Assembly (NCBI RefSeq): GCF_009870125.1
Contig: NC_046683.1
Span: forward strand, 43,291,869 to 43,355,868
Source: Drosophila pseudoobscura
Taxonomy: Eukaryota; Arthropoda; Insecta; Diptera; Drosophilidae
Length of the DNA stretch: 64,000 bases
Direction: 5' to 3'
Position numbers and translations under genes: made by a program
Part shown: positions 1 through 11,193 of the stretch, piece after piece
Layout: each line of letters opens with the position of its first letter
How positions within the stretch are numbered: position 1 is the stretch's first letter
The notes under the pieces: generated by a model
Told to the model about the DNA's origin: nothing
Database searches by the model: none
What the model saw: the letters and a program-made list of their open reading frames with translations, nothing else

Positions 1-840
1 TCGTATAATTATTATAGCCAGAATCAAGAAAACAATTTCAATCTTTCTCGCTCTGTCTCTCTCTAACACACAGGTTTCATGGTCGGTTTTGCCAATTGCA
101 AAATGCGAGTTCAAGGATCAAGGAACCTATAAGAGCCAGAGAAACCAAATTTGGTATCCACACTCCTCTGATATCGGACCTTGACAGTTTTGTGTCAAAA
201 TCTCGCCACATCCCCTTCCGCCCCCGCAAAGGACGAAAATCTGGGGCATCCACAAATCTCAGAGACTATTAAGGCTAGAGTAGTTAAATTTGGTATCCGC
301 ACTTCTGTTAAATCTCACTATAAAACGTATATCTCAAAATTTCGCCCCACCCCCTTTCGTCCCCACAAAGGACGAAAATCTGTTGCATCCACAATATTGC
401 AGATTCGAGAAAACTAAAAACTAATCGCAGAATCATAGATAACGACCATATCTATCCGATTGCAGAATCTGGATCAGATCAGATCATTTTTATAGCCAAA
501 AGGAACAAATCAATTTGCTGTGGCTACACAGCGCCCGACGTCACGCTCAGACTGATTTTCTGTCTCTCTCGCACGCACTCTTTGTCGTGTCGTTTAATAT
601 TCGCGGCGTCTGCCGGAGGAGAGCCATACTGACTAAGTATCGGTTATAACTGTAGAGTTGCGGTCTCCGCAGCAACTCTCAACGTTCCCCCTCGTTATAT
701 TTGGATATCAAACGAGTCTCTATGGGATTGATTTTGATGATCAAGATTACATATGTATATGTATACTTAAGGGAGTGGGAAAAGCTTCCTTCTGGATTAT
801 AGTTTTGAGTACCCAAACTAGCCCAGAAAATGTAATGTAG
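1..840. repeat. Probable dispersed repeat, family not identified
   Basis: The segment contains an imperfect direct repeat of period about 141 bp: the phrase GGACGAAAATCTG...GCATCCACAA occurs near 231 and again near 372, and AAATTTGGTATCC near 148 and 287. A compact non-coding stretch with a CT-rich tract and a GC-rich patch follows at about 480-700. The small open frame at 181-417 is a product of the repeat, because both halves translate to similar peptides. It resembles dispersed middle-repetitive DNA of Drosophila, but I cannot name the family. Confidence 0.45.
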
Positions 841-3030
841 AGAAAATTACGGTCAATACGGAAACGTTGATCCTGGCTTGGTGTACATGACTAAAGTTTT
901 GTACGTAAAGAAAAGACATCTTCCTGTAAGATCAATTGAACAAAGTGGTATTATGGCGCCAAATCAGTGAATGGAGAAACCGTTAAGTTTTTTCTACATA
1001 CAGTCCTAAGGCGAACTTTTGACAGGAGTGGAATGCACGAGTATTGGCGATGGTACAGAGGGCTTTGGTTGAAGTCCGAGCTTCGAACCTTTCTAGATCC
1101 AAGAAAAGGTTCGATAATTACTTATATTGAAAAGTTTTCTATGGGTAGACATGTCCAGTGTGATAGTGCTAAACATGCATTTAAACAATATTATAAACAA
1201 TTTTTGGGTAAAATCAAAATCATTTTTTCAATTAGCTACCGTATATTGAAATATTGCCTATGTGCCTGTATTTGAATTGTTGGGCGCGAAAATCACATCT
1301 TTCTAGCTTAAAACTTATATGAGCCCTATAATTGGTGCTAAGGCACTATTTCGTTTTCAAGATAATTGTGAAAAACCAAGAGGACATAAATTTCCTCGGC
1401 TAATAACAGCTTAAAATATATCTACCGTTAGACGAGATTGAACCATTTTGATTTGTTAGATAGTTTAATATGTAAGTAAGGTATTGTGGAAGAACTTTTA
1501 TCAATAATCATCTTCCTTATAGGAGAGAAGAATAATGGAAAACATGACTACAAATACCAAAAAATCCTGAAAAAAGGTAACTGTTTCTGTTTTTACATCA
1601 AAGTTAATAGAATGTTTGTTATGTTAATTGTTTAAACTAATATACTTTCAATCAACTTAGTTAATAATGTATGGAAATACTCGTACGTTTTTATTAATAT
1701 TCAACTTGCTGGTCTCGGTGGAAATGCTTATAAATATGTACTTATTTGTACATATGTAAATATTTTGCTATCAAAAGTTATTAGTTCCCACTTGGACTAA
1801 ACATTATTTGGTTATGTTTTATCTCAAGTCCCCTATAAGTGGGAAAGCAATCCCTCGATCTAAAGCAGGTTCTTGTTAACACAATTAAGGGATTTGTTGT
1901 AGCCTTCTTCCCGTTGCCCATACAATGATGTGTCTAATGAACTGGGCAACTAAGTGAAAATCGTGTTGATCGATATAAAAGATCGCTTTTGCGAAGATCA
2001 AAAGCAAAACCGAGACCAGGACCGAGACCAAGACCACCAAGCCAAATGAATTTTCCGCTTTGATCCTGCCGTAGCCGCTCGCCATTGTAGCTGGTAATCG
2101 CACCAGGTGACGGAGGCCTCGGTTTGACAGAGGCCCGAGCTGTAGGAAGAGGCCGTGCATATAGCACTGTAGTGACAAGGGAATAGTTTGGAGGTGTCTC
2201 TTTTCATACGCCAGAGCATTGTGCGAAAAGTAGCAGTTTCCTCTTCGCTTCTCTACCTCTGCCTCTGTCTTTACTCATCGATCGGCACTTTTGTGATCTT
2301 CGTGGGTAGGCCTACGTGTTGTCTCCTGTTGTATGGGTTCTTTCTCCTTCTCTCGATGGGCTACAAAATAGTTAGAAAGACACCTTCAATTTGCTTTCAA
2401 ATAGCCGACAAATTGGGTGTACTTGAGGCCACCAACATTGATTTTTGGTACAGAACTCCAACATTTAGAGCCTTTCTAACTAGCACTGCAACTACTCTTA
2501 GTTAGTGCATCCTATTTAACTCCCCACTCCTTTTCATCCCCTACACATATGGATCGGGTCAGCATTCAAACAGCATCCCAACTCAATTTGCAACGCTTCT
2601 CCAAAATCTTTGACCCGAAAGAAAAATATCCGAAGCGAGAACATGACCAAGAACAAAAATGTATCCCATTTGAAACGGTTGGTTGGTTTTCTAATACGAT
2701 TTATGTCCTGTGTGCAGTCTCTTGTCTCGAATGGATTCGTTTCACTCTGCTGATATTCAATAATGAGCTCTTCTATCCATGGCAGCGTTTGTTTTCGTTT
2801 TCCAATGTTCCAGGTAATCCAGTAAGGAAATTCAATTTCCTCGCCTTCATTTTGCTCGCATCCACGAGCAAGATATTAATTGGTGATTGTAATTTAGATC
2901 CTCAATTTTGTGGTTTAGGAGCAAAGCATGAAAGAATCTGCAAAGTTTCTAGAGAAGAGACAGAATCGCCCATAAAAACCCTTGAAAAGAGGAATATTCA
3001 ATTGTTTAGATTTTTGTAATGCACCGAAGA
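841..3030. other. No recognisable gene
   Basis: This stretch is AT-rich. Open frames here (for example 2188-2505 and 2549-3019 on the plus strand) show no recognisable domain, no splice-phase support and no coding-like composition. I see no RNA gene or terminal repeats. Confidence 0.5.
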
Positions 3031-3034
3031 AAGC

Positions 3035-3130
3035 CACTCGACCCTATAAAATATACTTATGTAAATAAATGTTCCTGATCGGGATGACAAGCCGACTTTA
3101 TCTAGCGATTCCCGTCCTATATTCAAAATT
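3035..3130. mobile_element. DINE-1/INE-1 Helitron core fragment
   Basis: CGACCCTATAAAATATA followed by TTCCTGATCGGGATGACAAG and then CCGACTTTATCTAGC matches the general layout of the conserved DINE-1/INE-1 core (CGACCCTATAAAGTATAT..., TTGATCAG..., GAGTCGATCTAGC). This is recognition from knowledge of the family, not a search. Ends are uncertain and the copy is clearly degraded. Confidence 0.6.
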
Positions 3131-3239
3131 GTCTTCCAGTTATATAAATGTTTCACCAAAAGCTTGCATATATGTACATATGTATGTAGCATTATTTATG
3201 AATAGCTCGGATCGGATGGCTATATAAGCTGCCAAAGAA

Positions 3240-5500
3240 AATCACGTTCACGAAAAAGACTTTGTGCGCTAACACACACGCATTTATTCGCACTTTTTCA
3301 GAATGTGGCTGAAATCAAACCCCTATATCATATTGTTGTCATTAAAACGAATCATACATAGATGTTTGGGTTTTATCGTAGAAAAATGCTTGGTGTGATA
3401 CCGTTGTCCCTTCTACTTTTGAGATCGAATTATTCCTTGCATGAACCCTTTACGGTCCTATAATTAGGGATTATTATTCCGTCTACCAGATTATATACAC
3501 CACTAACCCTTCCTCTTATTACATTACTGGTATTCACATACCTTTCTCGTAATTAGTAATTGTAGTAAGTTTAGTTATAATTTTCCTAGCTTATCTTTCC
3601 TGCATGCTCACGTTCGGTTTGGCTACGCACCGCGCGTCATGCGGCAGTGCCCCTCGGTCTGTTGGACTGCGTTTTGCCTGGGATCCGCGCGTAATAGCCA
3701 TCTGCTGGTGTCACATGGGCCACTTGATGGTGCAGTAATTGCATCACCACTTGCAAGATGCAATCATTGCATATTTGCGCCCAAAAGGACAAATGAAAGA
3801 GATAGACTTTATGATCAAAGTGGTTGGTAGTTACTCGAACTTTAAGGGATTATAAGCGTCTTTCCGGTTCTAGCTGAATCAGTATAAACACAAGATTCTG
3901 CTAGGATGTACTATTAAACCTAAGCTCGTCCCGTTATTACAATATTCATTTAAACTATCTTTATCACAAACAAACAATCCACCATTATGATTTTAGAATG
4001 GAATTTTATTTTTATTTAATATTCCCCATTAACATTTTCCTGCTAAAATATAAATTTATATTTTATACTTTATTTTGTACTTCTCCAATCTACCTTCAAT
4101 GTCAACATTTATTTGACTATTACCAGGAGTCCGCACCCGACTGACAGAACCTACCTCACAGGATTAAAATATTTACCCTCTCCATTGTATCGTATAATTC
4201 CAAAGGATTGTTTGCTGCTTATCGACCAAATTTTCTACAGATTTGATGGTCCCCTGCTAAACAAAGAACAAGCGGGAACACAAAAGTATAATTTGTGCAT
4301 TTTTATTCCATACTTATGCCAATTGAAATAGACTAAATTCAGCTTACTTTAATTTCATTTCAAAAATTGATCTCATGATTAAAACTCCAGCCTCCAGTTT
4401 TATTATTTTATTTACTCCAAAAAATCTTCGGGTTCACTGACGAACCTGGCGGTTCCAATAATATTGATTCGTTAGGAAATTCCTAAGTATTTGAGGACAA
4501 ATTTAGATTGGCGTAGAAATTTTAATTTGCACACCGTACGTGCTTGCTTCAATAATGGTTACAGTCCTATTCTGTGCAGAACTTAACTTTACTTTCGGCT
4601 TGGAACGAATTGATTTCGACTGGCAGTTGGCGACAAAGTCGCCAAAATACAATTATTCATCGCACACGTAACTGACGTTTCAGTTGCCTCGCAACCGAAA
4701 CAATGGAAGAGACACACAGAAATTTTGTAGAAGGAAAAGTAAAGAAAATACGGCCCCGCAATTTCGAATAGGACGACGGTTCAAGCGTTGCAAATTGGCC
4801 CAGGATGCAAAAGGATCCGTTGAGCAGTGGACGGGGTGCACGGGTATCTGTGGACATGCACCGTTTAGTCCAAGTGTGCATCCCTCGCACAGACAGACAA
4901 AAGTCATGCCGAGCCTTGTAAAGGACAAAAAAGGACTGCGCACTTCTGCAGTGTGGGCGAGAGCGATCCGTACTTGTTGTTCGGGACACGTCACGGTATT
5001 TACCGTCGAAACCCATTTGACATTTGACAATTATTCATTTTTCGTTTTATTTCTTAGAAATAAACCTATGTTGCATCGCACCAAATCGATTGGTTCCAAA
5101 TCGTTGCAATTCAATTGAGAGCTGACTTTTTGGCCCTTTTCCTTTTGGCATCCTGTTACCATTTCGTTTCAGCTGTTCGACACGAACTATTTGGTGTTTT
5201 ACGCTCATTTCACAGCGAACAAAGTTTCGCCCCGGAATGTGGAGAGTTTTGGTTACGCACATATCGGAGTGAATCGAAACTACTCCTCCGAATGATACGG
5301 TGGAAATCGCAATTTTCACGTTAATCCTAATTACCTTTGAACTTAATTGCTTAATTAGAAACTATTCGAGTGTGGGAGTAGATTATTCGTTACCGAAACC
5401 AAATCGATTTCGATACTTTGTCTCTCTGGGGAGTATCCGAATAAAACATGATCAAATTCTTGGGTGTGCTCGGTTCTAGGTAGCTTTAATATTGAGAAGA
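3240..5500. other. Non-coding stretch, no supported feature
   Basis: I see nothing I can defend as a gene. The overlapping open frames at 4657-5118 lie on both strands over the same bases, and neither shows a domain or convincing splice signals. A duplicated or transposon-derived origin is possible but not shown. Confidence 0.4.
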
Positions 5501-5520
5501 TGAGAAAGAACATTTAAAAG

Positions 5521-6239
5521 CAAGGGCGTACCCAAATTCTGGATGCATCAAGGGGCGATGGCACCAATTCCATAACAATACCATACTAAAGCACTATACA
5601 CAAACATATATACCTCTCACTAACACTGCACAATCACTTACTTTAACTGAAATGTGGTGGAACACGTCGAATACTCAATGATTTGACTAAAACTCTTGAG
5701 GGCAAATATATTGCTCTATGATAATACGTTGGCACAAGGTATACTTTGAAGGTAGTACTTTTAATCGAAACGTGGATCTTATGAATGTGTCATCAAATAC
5801 TACATCAGCAGTAGATTCATATATACGTATCTAAAACTTTCTTCATATGCTTCCAGCACTGAATATTTTGAAATTATATAATTAAAACTCAGCTTTTTTT
5901 TGTGGAAGTATTTCTTTCTTCGTTTAGTTTTTAAAACGCAAGAACATTTTTTTAAAATTATACTTTTTTGGCGGTCTTGCTTCACAAAAAGAGTGTATTT
6001 GGGACCTTTGAATGGCTGGCTCATGGAAAATTTTTATAATGTCCTTGACTTGCAAGATTAAAATATAGGCTTTTCGGCCATGTTTGAACGCCTCCAGATT
6101 TACCTGGCATTACAGCACATCCATCAAAACAAAATTCAACGCATTTCTGAGGATCAACATCCATTTCAAGTACATATTCTTCAATATTTGCAGTTATAGT
6201 TTCTGCACTTAATGGATTCAAATCTATAAAGCCAACAAA
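5521..6239 (-). mobile_element. Decayed hAT-type DNA transposon remnant
   Basis: On the minus strand at about 6087-6239 the translation contains a piece of hAT transposase of the DUF4371/ZMYM-like type, including the motif CFDGCAVMPGKSGGVQT (family form: DGA-x-VMSGK-x-GVQ). Stop codons bound the fragment on both sides and no intact transposase is present. About 570 bp away, at 5521, CAAGGGCGTACCCAAATTCT looks like one terminal inverted repeat of such elements. I did not find the partner terminus or an 8-bp target duplication. Confidence 0.6.
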
Positions 6240-6725
6240 CTATTCAATAATTTATATTGGGTACAAAAATAAATATGATTCATAGTTCAAACTCGCTGAC
6301 TTAAATTTGGCAAGAAATATTCAAACTTTTTATTAAATGAAAGCCAAATTGAAAAATCGCCTTGGCGTCTATCTGTATTCATCGAAGCTATTTGGATCCT
6401 TCTGTTCAAAATCGATACAAAAAAGCATTGCCAAAGGTTGCTTCCCCCGAGAATTTAATTACCATCGTGAATTTATTGAATTTTCGAGTTCATACCCTTT
6501 AAATTCTGCTAAGTTCCTATCCCACTGCAAGTGTTTTTTTAAGAAACTTCGTTACTATGTTAATGCTAAGCTAATGCTAATATATGTATCTGCTTCAAAG
6601 TAGCTTCAACTAAAGGATCAATAAAGGTTGTAAGGAGTGGCACTTACAGTGCCCTCAGTAATTGCAATTAATTTCGAGTAGATTAATCTCCTGCTCGATT
6701 GGCACACTAGAGACATTTTCACGTT

Positions 6726-6852
6726 GGAAAATCCATTACGATGCAATCGATCAGGTAAACTGTACTCGCCTACCTGCCCGAAGGACCGGAGATGAGACCT
6801 AACGATCCAGAAGTGATGACGCATTCCTCCATCCCTCGCGTTGCGCAGGTAG
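6726..6852. promoter_or_regulatory. Dorsal-like and Zelda-like site cluster, Bob copy 1
   Basis: Within 130 bp upstream of the TATA box are GGAAAATCC (6726-6734, a good Rel/Dorsal match) and three TAGteam-type heptamers: CAGGTAA at 6752-6758, CAGGTAG on the minus strand at 6770-6776 and CAGGTAG at 6846-6852. All four are conserved in the second copy. TAGteam motifs bind Zelda and mark the earliest zygotic genes; Dorsal gives ventral expression. Binding here is inferred from sequence only. Confidence 0.55.
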
Positions 6853-6871
6853 AGGGTGAGTCGCCATCGGG

Positions 6872-6910
6872 TATAAAAGCATGCCCAGCCAGAGGCAGAG
6901 TATCATTCGA
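6872..6910 (+). promoter_or_regulatory. Core promoter of Bob copy 1: TATA box and initiator
   Basis: TATAAAA at 6872-6878 is followed by TCATTC, a match to the Drosophila initiator TCAKTY, whose A is at 6905. The 33-bp spacing suits a TATA-driven start. The predicted 5'UTR is about 75 nt. Confidence 0.75.
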
Positions 6911-6979
6911 ACTACAGTTCCCAATCTGTGCAGATCATCGGCACCAATTCTCCATTCTGATCCATTCTTCCACTGAAAC

Positions 6980-7213
6980 ATGTATACCGAAGCAGCTCAT
7001 CGTTTCAACTCCAGCTCTGGTGTGCCGGAGAAGAGCTCTCTCACCGGCGCCGCCACCAACATGAAGAAGCTGCTAAAGAGCATCAGGCGGATCTTCACCC
7101 AGTCGAAGGCGGGCAAGGACCTCAGCGCGATCCGTCACACGTGCCACAGCGAGGAGGAGCATCAGAACTGGCTCAACGAACAATGGGAGTCCAGCAAAAT
7201 CTGTCTCCACTGA
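6980..7213 (+). CDS. BobA: Bearded-family small protein (Brother-of-Bearded type), copy 1
   Basis: Encodes 77 aa. Bearded-family proteins bind the E3 ligase Neuralized and block its action on Delta, dampening Notch signalling in neural precursors and early mesoderm. Family hallmarks are visible: a basic amphipathic helix at residues 28-39 (MKKLLKSIRRIF) and an NxxN Neuralized-binding motif, NWLNE, at residues 63-67, with the usual acidic run EEE just before it. The gene is intronless, as is usual for the family. The ATG lies 75 nt downstream of a TATA/initiator start, and AATAAA follows at 7514-7519. The neighbouring copy at 11302 differs at about three residues plus a one-residue indel. Assignment to the Bob subgroup rather than Brd or Tom rests on the C-terminal HQNWLNEQ block and is from memory of the family. 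Confidence 0.85.
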   Translation: MYTEAAHRFNSSSGVPEKSSLTGAATNMKKLLKSIRRIFTQSKAGKDLSAIRHTCHSEEEHQNWLNEQWESSKICLH

Positions 7214-7530
7214 GGCTATGGCCACATTGGCGATCCCTCTGAGCATCTGTGATGGGACTTGCTCGCATGGTCGATAAACGAGCACGCCGGCTTTAAACTC
7301 AAACTGTGATCACGAGAGCACAAGACTGACCTGCCTCTGTGCCTCGAAAGCACTTTCAAACGTCGCTTTCACACTGTACTATATAGTATATGTATATAGA
7401 AATCTTCAAATGCTTTAACTTTTCCTAAGTAGTAGCTATAATCATTGTCTTCCATTAGTCTTACGAGATTGTCTTCCATGTTTGTTTGTTTAGGGTTCAA
7501 AATTAGGCTTAAGAATAAAAAATCCCTCGA
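7214..7530 (+). promoter_or_regulatory. 3'UTR of Bob copy 1 with K and GY boxes
   Basis: Two K boxes (TGTGAT, 7248-7253 and 7305-7310) and two GY boxes (GTCTTCC, 7447-7453 and 7471-7477) are present. These are known seed-complementary sites for the miR-2/miR-11 group and for miR-7. At 7289-7295, where copy 2 has a canonical Brd box AGCTTTA, this copy reads GGCTTTA, so that site is probably damaged. The poly(A) signal AATAAA is at 7514-7519. Confidence 0.8.
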
Positions 7531-7603
7531 GGAAAAAAAAAACAAAACTATCTGCTCATATTTGTTATTTCACTGATTTCTTAAACTTTAGCAGCTCATC
7601 AGA

Positions 7604-8000
7604 TCTTCAGGTCAATGCGATTAAAATTCTCATTGGGTCTTATATCGTTCGATGGATACTTAGCAACCGAAAGCTGGGGAGCGTCCCAGGGGAAATGTTC
7701 TCCAACTGCTGATGGCCTTTGAGGTGCGTTACCCGGCAGCTGCGATCAGCCAAACTACTGCGGACATATAAACAGCTCGGCGGCAATCATATGAATTAGC
7801 AACGAGCTCCTCGTCACCTTCGTGATCCTGGATCACAAAATCTGTAAATAACAATAAAACCAAAAGATTTCTACTTACCATACCCGAACACTACGGATGA
7901 AATATTATAAGCTTCCTTTGAGAATGTGGAAGTGTCAACGAAGTACAAAATAGAAGACTTCAGCATAGCTCATTTTCTGCATATAGCTCCCTGACTGTTA
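7604..8000 (-). pseudogene. Broken minus-strand gene fragment, copy 1
   Basis: Reading on the minus strand, the last 33 codons (about 7604-7705, ending DLKI and TGA) are nearly identical to the tail at 11925-12024, with changes such as P/H and A/S. Further upstream a plausible short intron (donor G|GTAAGT near 7880, acceptor TTTACAG near 7845) joins open coding-like sequence (FVIQDHEGDEELVANSYD), but this runs into a stop before it can reach the tail frame. I do not recognise the protein. It is best read as a decayed or partly deleted copy; chance open frames are not excluded. Confidence 0.35.
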
Positions 8001-8009
8001 TGAATATTT

Positions 8010-8850
8010 TCTTTTGAAAGCCATCTTTTGATGGCTGGGATAAGATGATCGACTTTGATGCAGTCTAAAGCTTTGGAAGTATATTCTGCATTTACTATCT
8101 ATATGTTCTCCTTATTGAAATTATTGGTCTCGATATTGCTATAAAATTAGTGGATCGAATCTCTTGGAGCTTCACTGGTGTCACGATTTCGGAGCCTAAG
8201 CAACTCAATATCTTCAGACGAGATTTCGCCATGTTTGTCTCGCCATCTATGTAAGGTCGAAGAACAAGACCCACCTAAAATACTGAAACTCTTGGGAAAG
8301 GGTCTCAAAAATGGTAGATATTGGTCTCTTCTTGCCGACGCACAGAGGGCCCTCTGCCAAAAAGAGGTGCAAAAGTAATTTTCTGCGCGGGTCCATTCGG
8401 TAATATACGAATCTATTAGAGGATTTTCCAGGGTTTTAGATTTAGTCTAACAGAAAAAAATTCACAAAAAAAAATAAATACATTAAAACTAGCTAATTTC
8501 AATAAAATTTTATAATTAAAGTTAAAAATTTCGCTATTTAAAATTCGAAAAAAGATTTGTATTAACAAAAAACTCAATATAAAAAAACATGGAGATAAAG
8601 AAAGATCGCTGGTTATGTCTTAATCTTAATTATTGCACTTCGTTCCCCTCTCCACCTAATGACCTATTTTATTAGAATTTTAAAAAACAAATTTTATTTG
8701 TTTCCACTTCATGTTTTTCCGCTACATCTCTCTGTCTCTCCCTCACGTTTCTCAAAACAAGTGAGTTGTTTGCTGACGAGTCAGTAGTAGTATTGAAGTA
8801 CGAAATACGATTTGGTTTATTCAAAATTCATTTGTGGAAATACAGCAATA
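8010..8850. other. Upstream region of uridine phosphorylase gene; nothing firm
   Basis: There is no supported feature. The open frame at 8178-8378 has no ATG start in good context and no recognisable domain. The interval 8450-8600 is very AT-rich. A promoter for the gene starting at 8873 should lie near the 3' end of this interval, but I see no clear TATA box. Confidence 0.4.
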
Positions 8851-8872
8851 AATTATATATTTGGAAATAAAA

Positions 8873-10150
8873 ATGGCCGCAAAGTGCAAAACTGCAGGCG
8901 CAATGCAATGCGACTTGACCCGCGACGTTTGCCAGTTGAAGGGCAAGTACCGCACTACTAATACAATCACAATAAGCAGTGTAAGCGAACAGTTAGATCC
9001 CACAGAATCGGTGAGGTCACAGGGCAAGCAGCTTGGCCGGCTGGTCAGGCACATGAAGATGGGGTGCAAAAAGCCGCCAAATCAGAGCACTCTAAAGGGT
9101 CTCAATCCCTGCCTGCCTTGCCTCAAGCCTGACTTTCTCTATCATCTCGGCATGGATACGGCCACGACTAACTTCCCCAAGGTCTTTGGCGATGTACGGG
9201 TAAGTCGAATAATGACACGGTGATCCTTCGGTGGTCATTTCGGTGGAGTGCTCTGAATCCGTAGTTTGTTTGCATGGGTGGTACGCCTGGACGCATGGAG
9301 AGATTTGCTTATAGGATTATGAAGGACCTCCGTCTGAAGCTGAGCCCGGTAACTACTCTTAGGAATATGACCGATGGTCATCGCTTTGCGCTCTACAAAG
9401 TGGGCCCAGTACTGTGTGTAACTCATGGCATGGGGTGTCCGTCGATTTCCATACTGCTCCATGAGCTCATCAAGATGATGCACTATGCAAAGTGTCAGAA
9501 TCCCGTCTTCATCAGAATTGGGACCTGCGGCGGCATCGGAATAGAGCCCGGAACCGTGGTCATCAGCTCGGAGGCACTGGACTGCAAGCTCAATCCCTGT
9601 TATGAGGTAATCGTTCAGGGCAAAATCGTGCAGCATTGCAGCAAACTAGACCAGTGTTTGGCCCAAGAACTCCGATCACTGGCGAATCCTTGCGAAGTTG
9701 ACTTTGAGGCAATTATTGGTAAGACCATTTGCGCCGACGACTTCTATGAAGGCCAGTCCCGACTCGATGGTGCCTTCTGCGACTACACGAGTCACTCGAA
9801 GATCGCCTATCTTTTGGGCCTGAAGGATAACGGAGTGGTCAATTTCGATATGGAGAGTACTGCTTTTGCCGCTCTCACAAAAAGGGCCAATATACGCTCT
9901 GCCGTCGTCTGCGTTAGCGTCATCGATCGTATAAAGGGTGATCAGGTAAGTGAATCTGGCATTTACTAACACCATTCAAAAATAATTCTTTGATGATTCA
10001 CATTAGATACGTGCATGTCCGAAGTCCGTAAGTGAGTGGGAGAAGCGACCTCGGGAGCTCGTGTCGCGATACATTCGCAAAGTACTCCTGGACGAAGTGA
10101 AAGTGAAAGACGTTCCTGCCCGCTGCGTGGGAGGAGAATCGGTGATCTGA
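8873..10150 (+). CDS. Uridine phosphorylase, three exons, 383 aa
   Basis: Exons are 8873-9199, 9265-9945 and 10007-10150; both introns (65 and 61 bp) have GTAAGT donors and TAG acceptors and fall between codons. The protein should catalyse phosphorolysis of uridine to uracil and ribose-1-phosphate (pyrimidine salvage). Family motifs are in order: GGTPGRM near 113-119 and IRIGTCGG at 193-200 (phosphate/ribose pocket), YEGQSRLDGA at 270-279 with the uracil-contacting Gln273 and Arg275, and NFDMEST at 302-308 (ribose). All appear intact, so an active enzyme is likely. The start is ATG at 8873 in AAAAATGG context. A Cys-containing N-terminal region of about 75 residues precedes the usual start of similarity (LKPDFLYHLGM) and looks longer than in typical family members. 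The gene sits between the two Bob copies. I cannot say which of the fly paralogues it is. Confidence 0.88.
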
Positions 10151-10640
10151 ATTTTAGCGAAAGATTATTTATTTACCTACTTTCGCGGCACGCCCGAGGC
10201 TTTCTATGGCACGTCGAAGTTCTCAGTTCTCCAAGTATTCAGTTCTCTGCCAAAATAAGACCAAACCTGTTACTATATCTAGATAGAGGCATTCTGTACG
10301 CTTATTCGCTTTCGATCACAATGCGTCTAACAGTCAGTAAAAATAAAATAAAAACTGTTGCTATCTCTCTTCTCTCCGCCAGGGACGCACACTGCACGAA
10401 GAAGAGTGAGAGAGAATGAGTAAGCGCGTGGAAGGGGGTTGCGTAGCCACTGCAGATTGATTTCTTCACTCTGGGTATTATAAGGATTTGGTAATCTGGT
10501 AGCCGGTAGCCACAACCTTTCGTTCTTTGTGGTAGCGGAAAAGGACGAGGCGCGACATTGAAATACACTTGAAACCGTGTAATATCACAGGAGTCTGCGT
10601 ACAAACTTGGTTTTCTCTAGCTCTTGTTTATCTGAGATCT
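10151..10640. other. 3' flank of uridine phosphorylase gene
   Basis: No gene is recognised. The stretch contains TC-rich and GA-rich runs near 10360-10420. No canonical AATAAA was noted immediately after the stop; AATAAAATAAAA at about 10340 could serve for 3' end formation. Confidence 0.4.
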
Positions 10641-10641
10641 A

Positions 10642-10800
10642 GGCGCTCATCGGGACGGACAGACATAGCTATATCCACTCGACTTTTGATGCTGATTAAG
10701 AATATACATACTTTGGGGGTCGGAAACGCTTCCGTCTGGGTGTTACACAAATCCCCCACAAAACTAATGTATCCCTTAACTCTTTGAGTATGAAGTATAA
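10642..10800. mobile_element. DINE-1/INE-1 Helitron fragment
   Basis: GGACGGACAGACATAGCTAT, then ATGCTGATTAAGAATATACA, then GGGTCGGAAACGCTTCC and a ...TGTTACACAAAT...CTAATGTATCCC tail follow the conserved order of the DINE-1/INE-1 core. This is one of the best-preserved copies in the window. It lies about 140 bp left of the boundary of the second Bob block, a position compatible with a role in the duplication, though that is inference. Confidence 0.8.
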
Positions 10801-11047
10801 TTGAAAAATCTAGTACCAGTTTTAATTGGAAAATAATTCCTTCACACTCAGTATTCATGAAAACTAGTAAGTCTGTGGATAAACTTGCTGGAGAAAATTG
10901 TCAAAGGCTTCTTCCCCCGAGAATTGAAATATTATTGAAGGATCAATAAACGTTTTAAGGAGTGGCACTTACAGTGCCCTCAGTAATTGCAATTAATTTC
11001 GAGTAGATTCTCCTGCTAGATTGGCACACTAGAGACATTTTCACGTC

Positions 11048-11174
11048 GGAAAATCCGTTACGATGCAATCGATCAGGTAAACTGTACTCGCCTACCTGCC
11101 CGAAGGACCGGAGATCAGACCTAACGATCCAGAAGTGATGACGCATTCCTCCATCCCTCGCGTTGCGCAGGTAG
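11048..11174. promoter_or_regulatory. Dorsal-like and Zelda-like site cluster, Bob copy 2
   Basis: GGAAAATCC at 11048-11056, CAGGTAA at 11074-11080, CAGGTAG on the minus strand at 11092-11098 and CAGGTAG at 11168-11174 reproduce the arrangement of copy 1, while bases immediately flanking the Dorsal-like site differ. Function is inferred from motif identity. Confidence 0.55.
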
Positions 11175-11193
11175 AGGGTGAGTCTCCATCGGG

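Larger units (their letters stand above)
6613..7700. repeat. Duplicated block, copy 1 (with 10938-12022)
   Basis: This segment is repeated almost base for base at 10938-12022, with a few substitutions and small indels. The block includes upstream regulatory DNA, the Bob gene, its 3'UTR and about 110 bp of a minus-strand coding-like tail. Similarity stops abruptly at about 7700/12022. A short further match (CTTCCCCCGAGAATT at about 6442 and 10911) shows that copy 2 has lost roughly 150 bp relative to copy 1 at its left edge. Confidence 0.85.

Noticed and set aside
2549..3019. 156-codon plus-strand frame beginning at an ATG
   Set aside because: AT-rich composition, mixed hydrophobic runs without pattern and adjacent Helitron sequence; no recognisable domain.
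4657..5118. Overlapping 116-144-codon frames on both strands
   Set aside because: No domain, no splice partner and frames on opposite strands cover the same bases; treated as chance.
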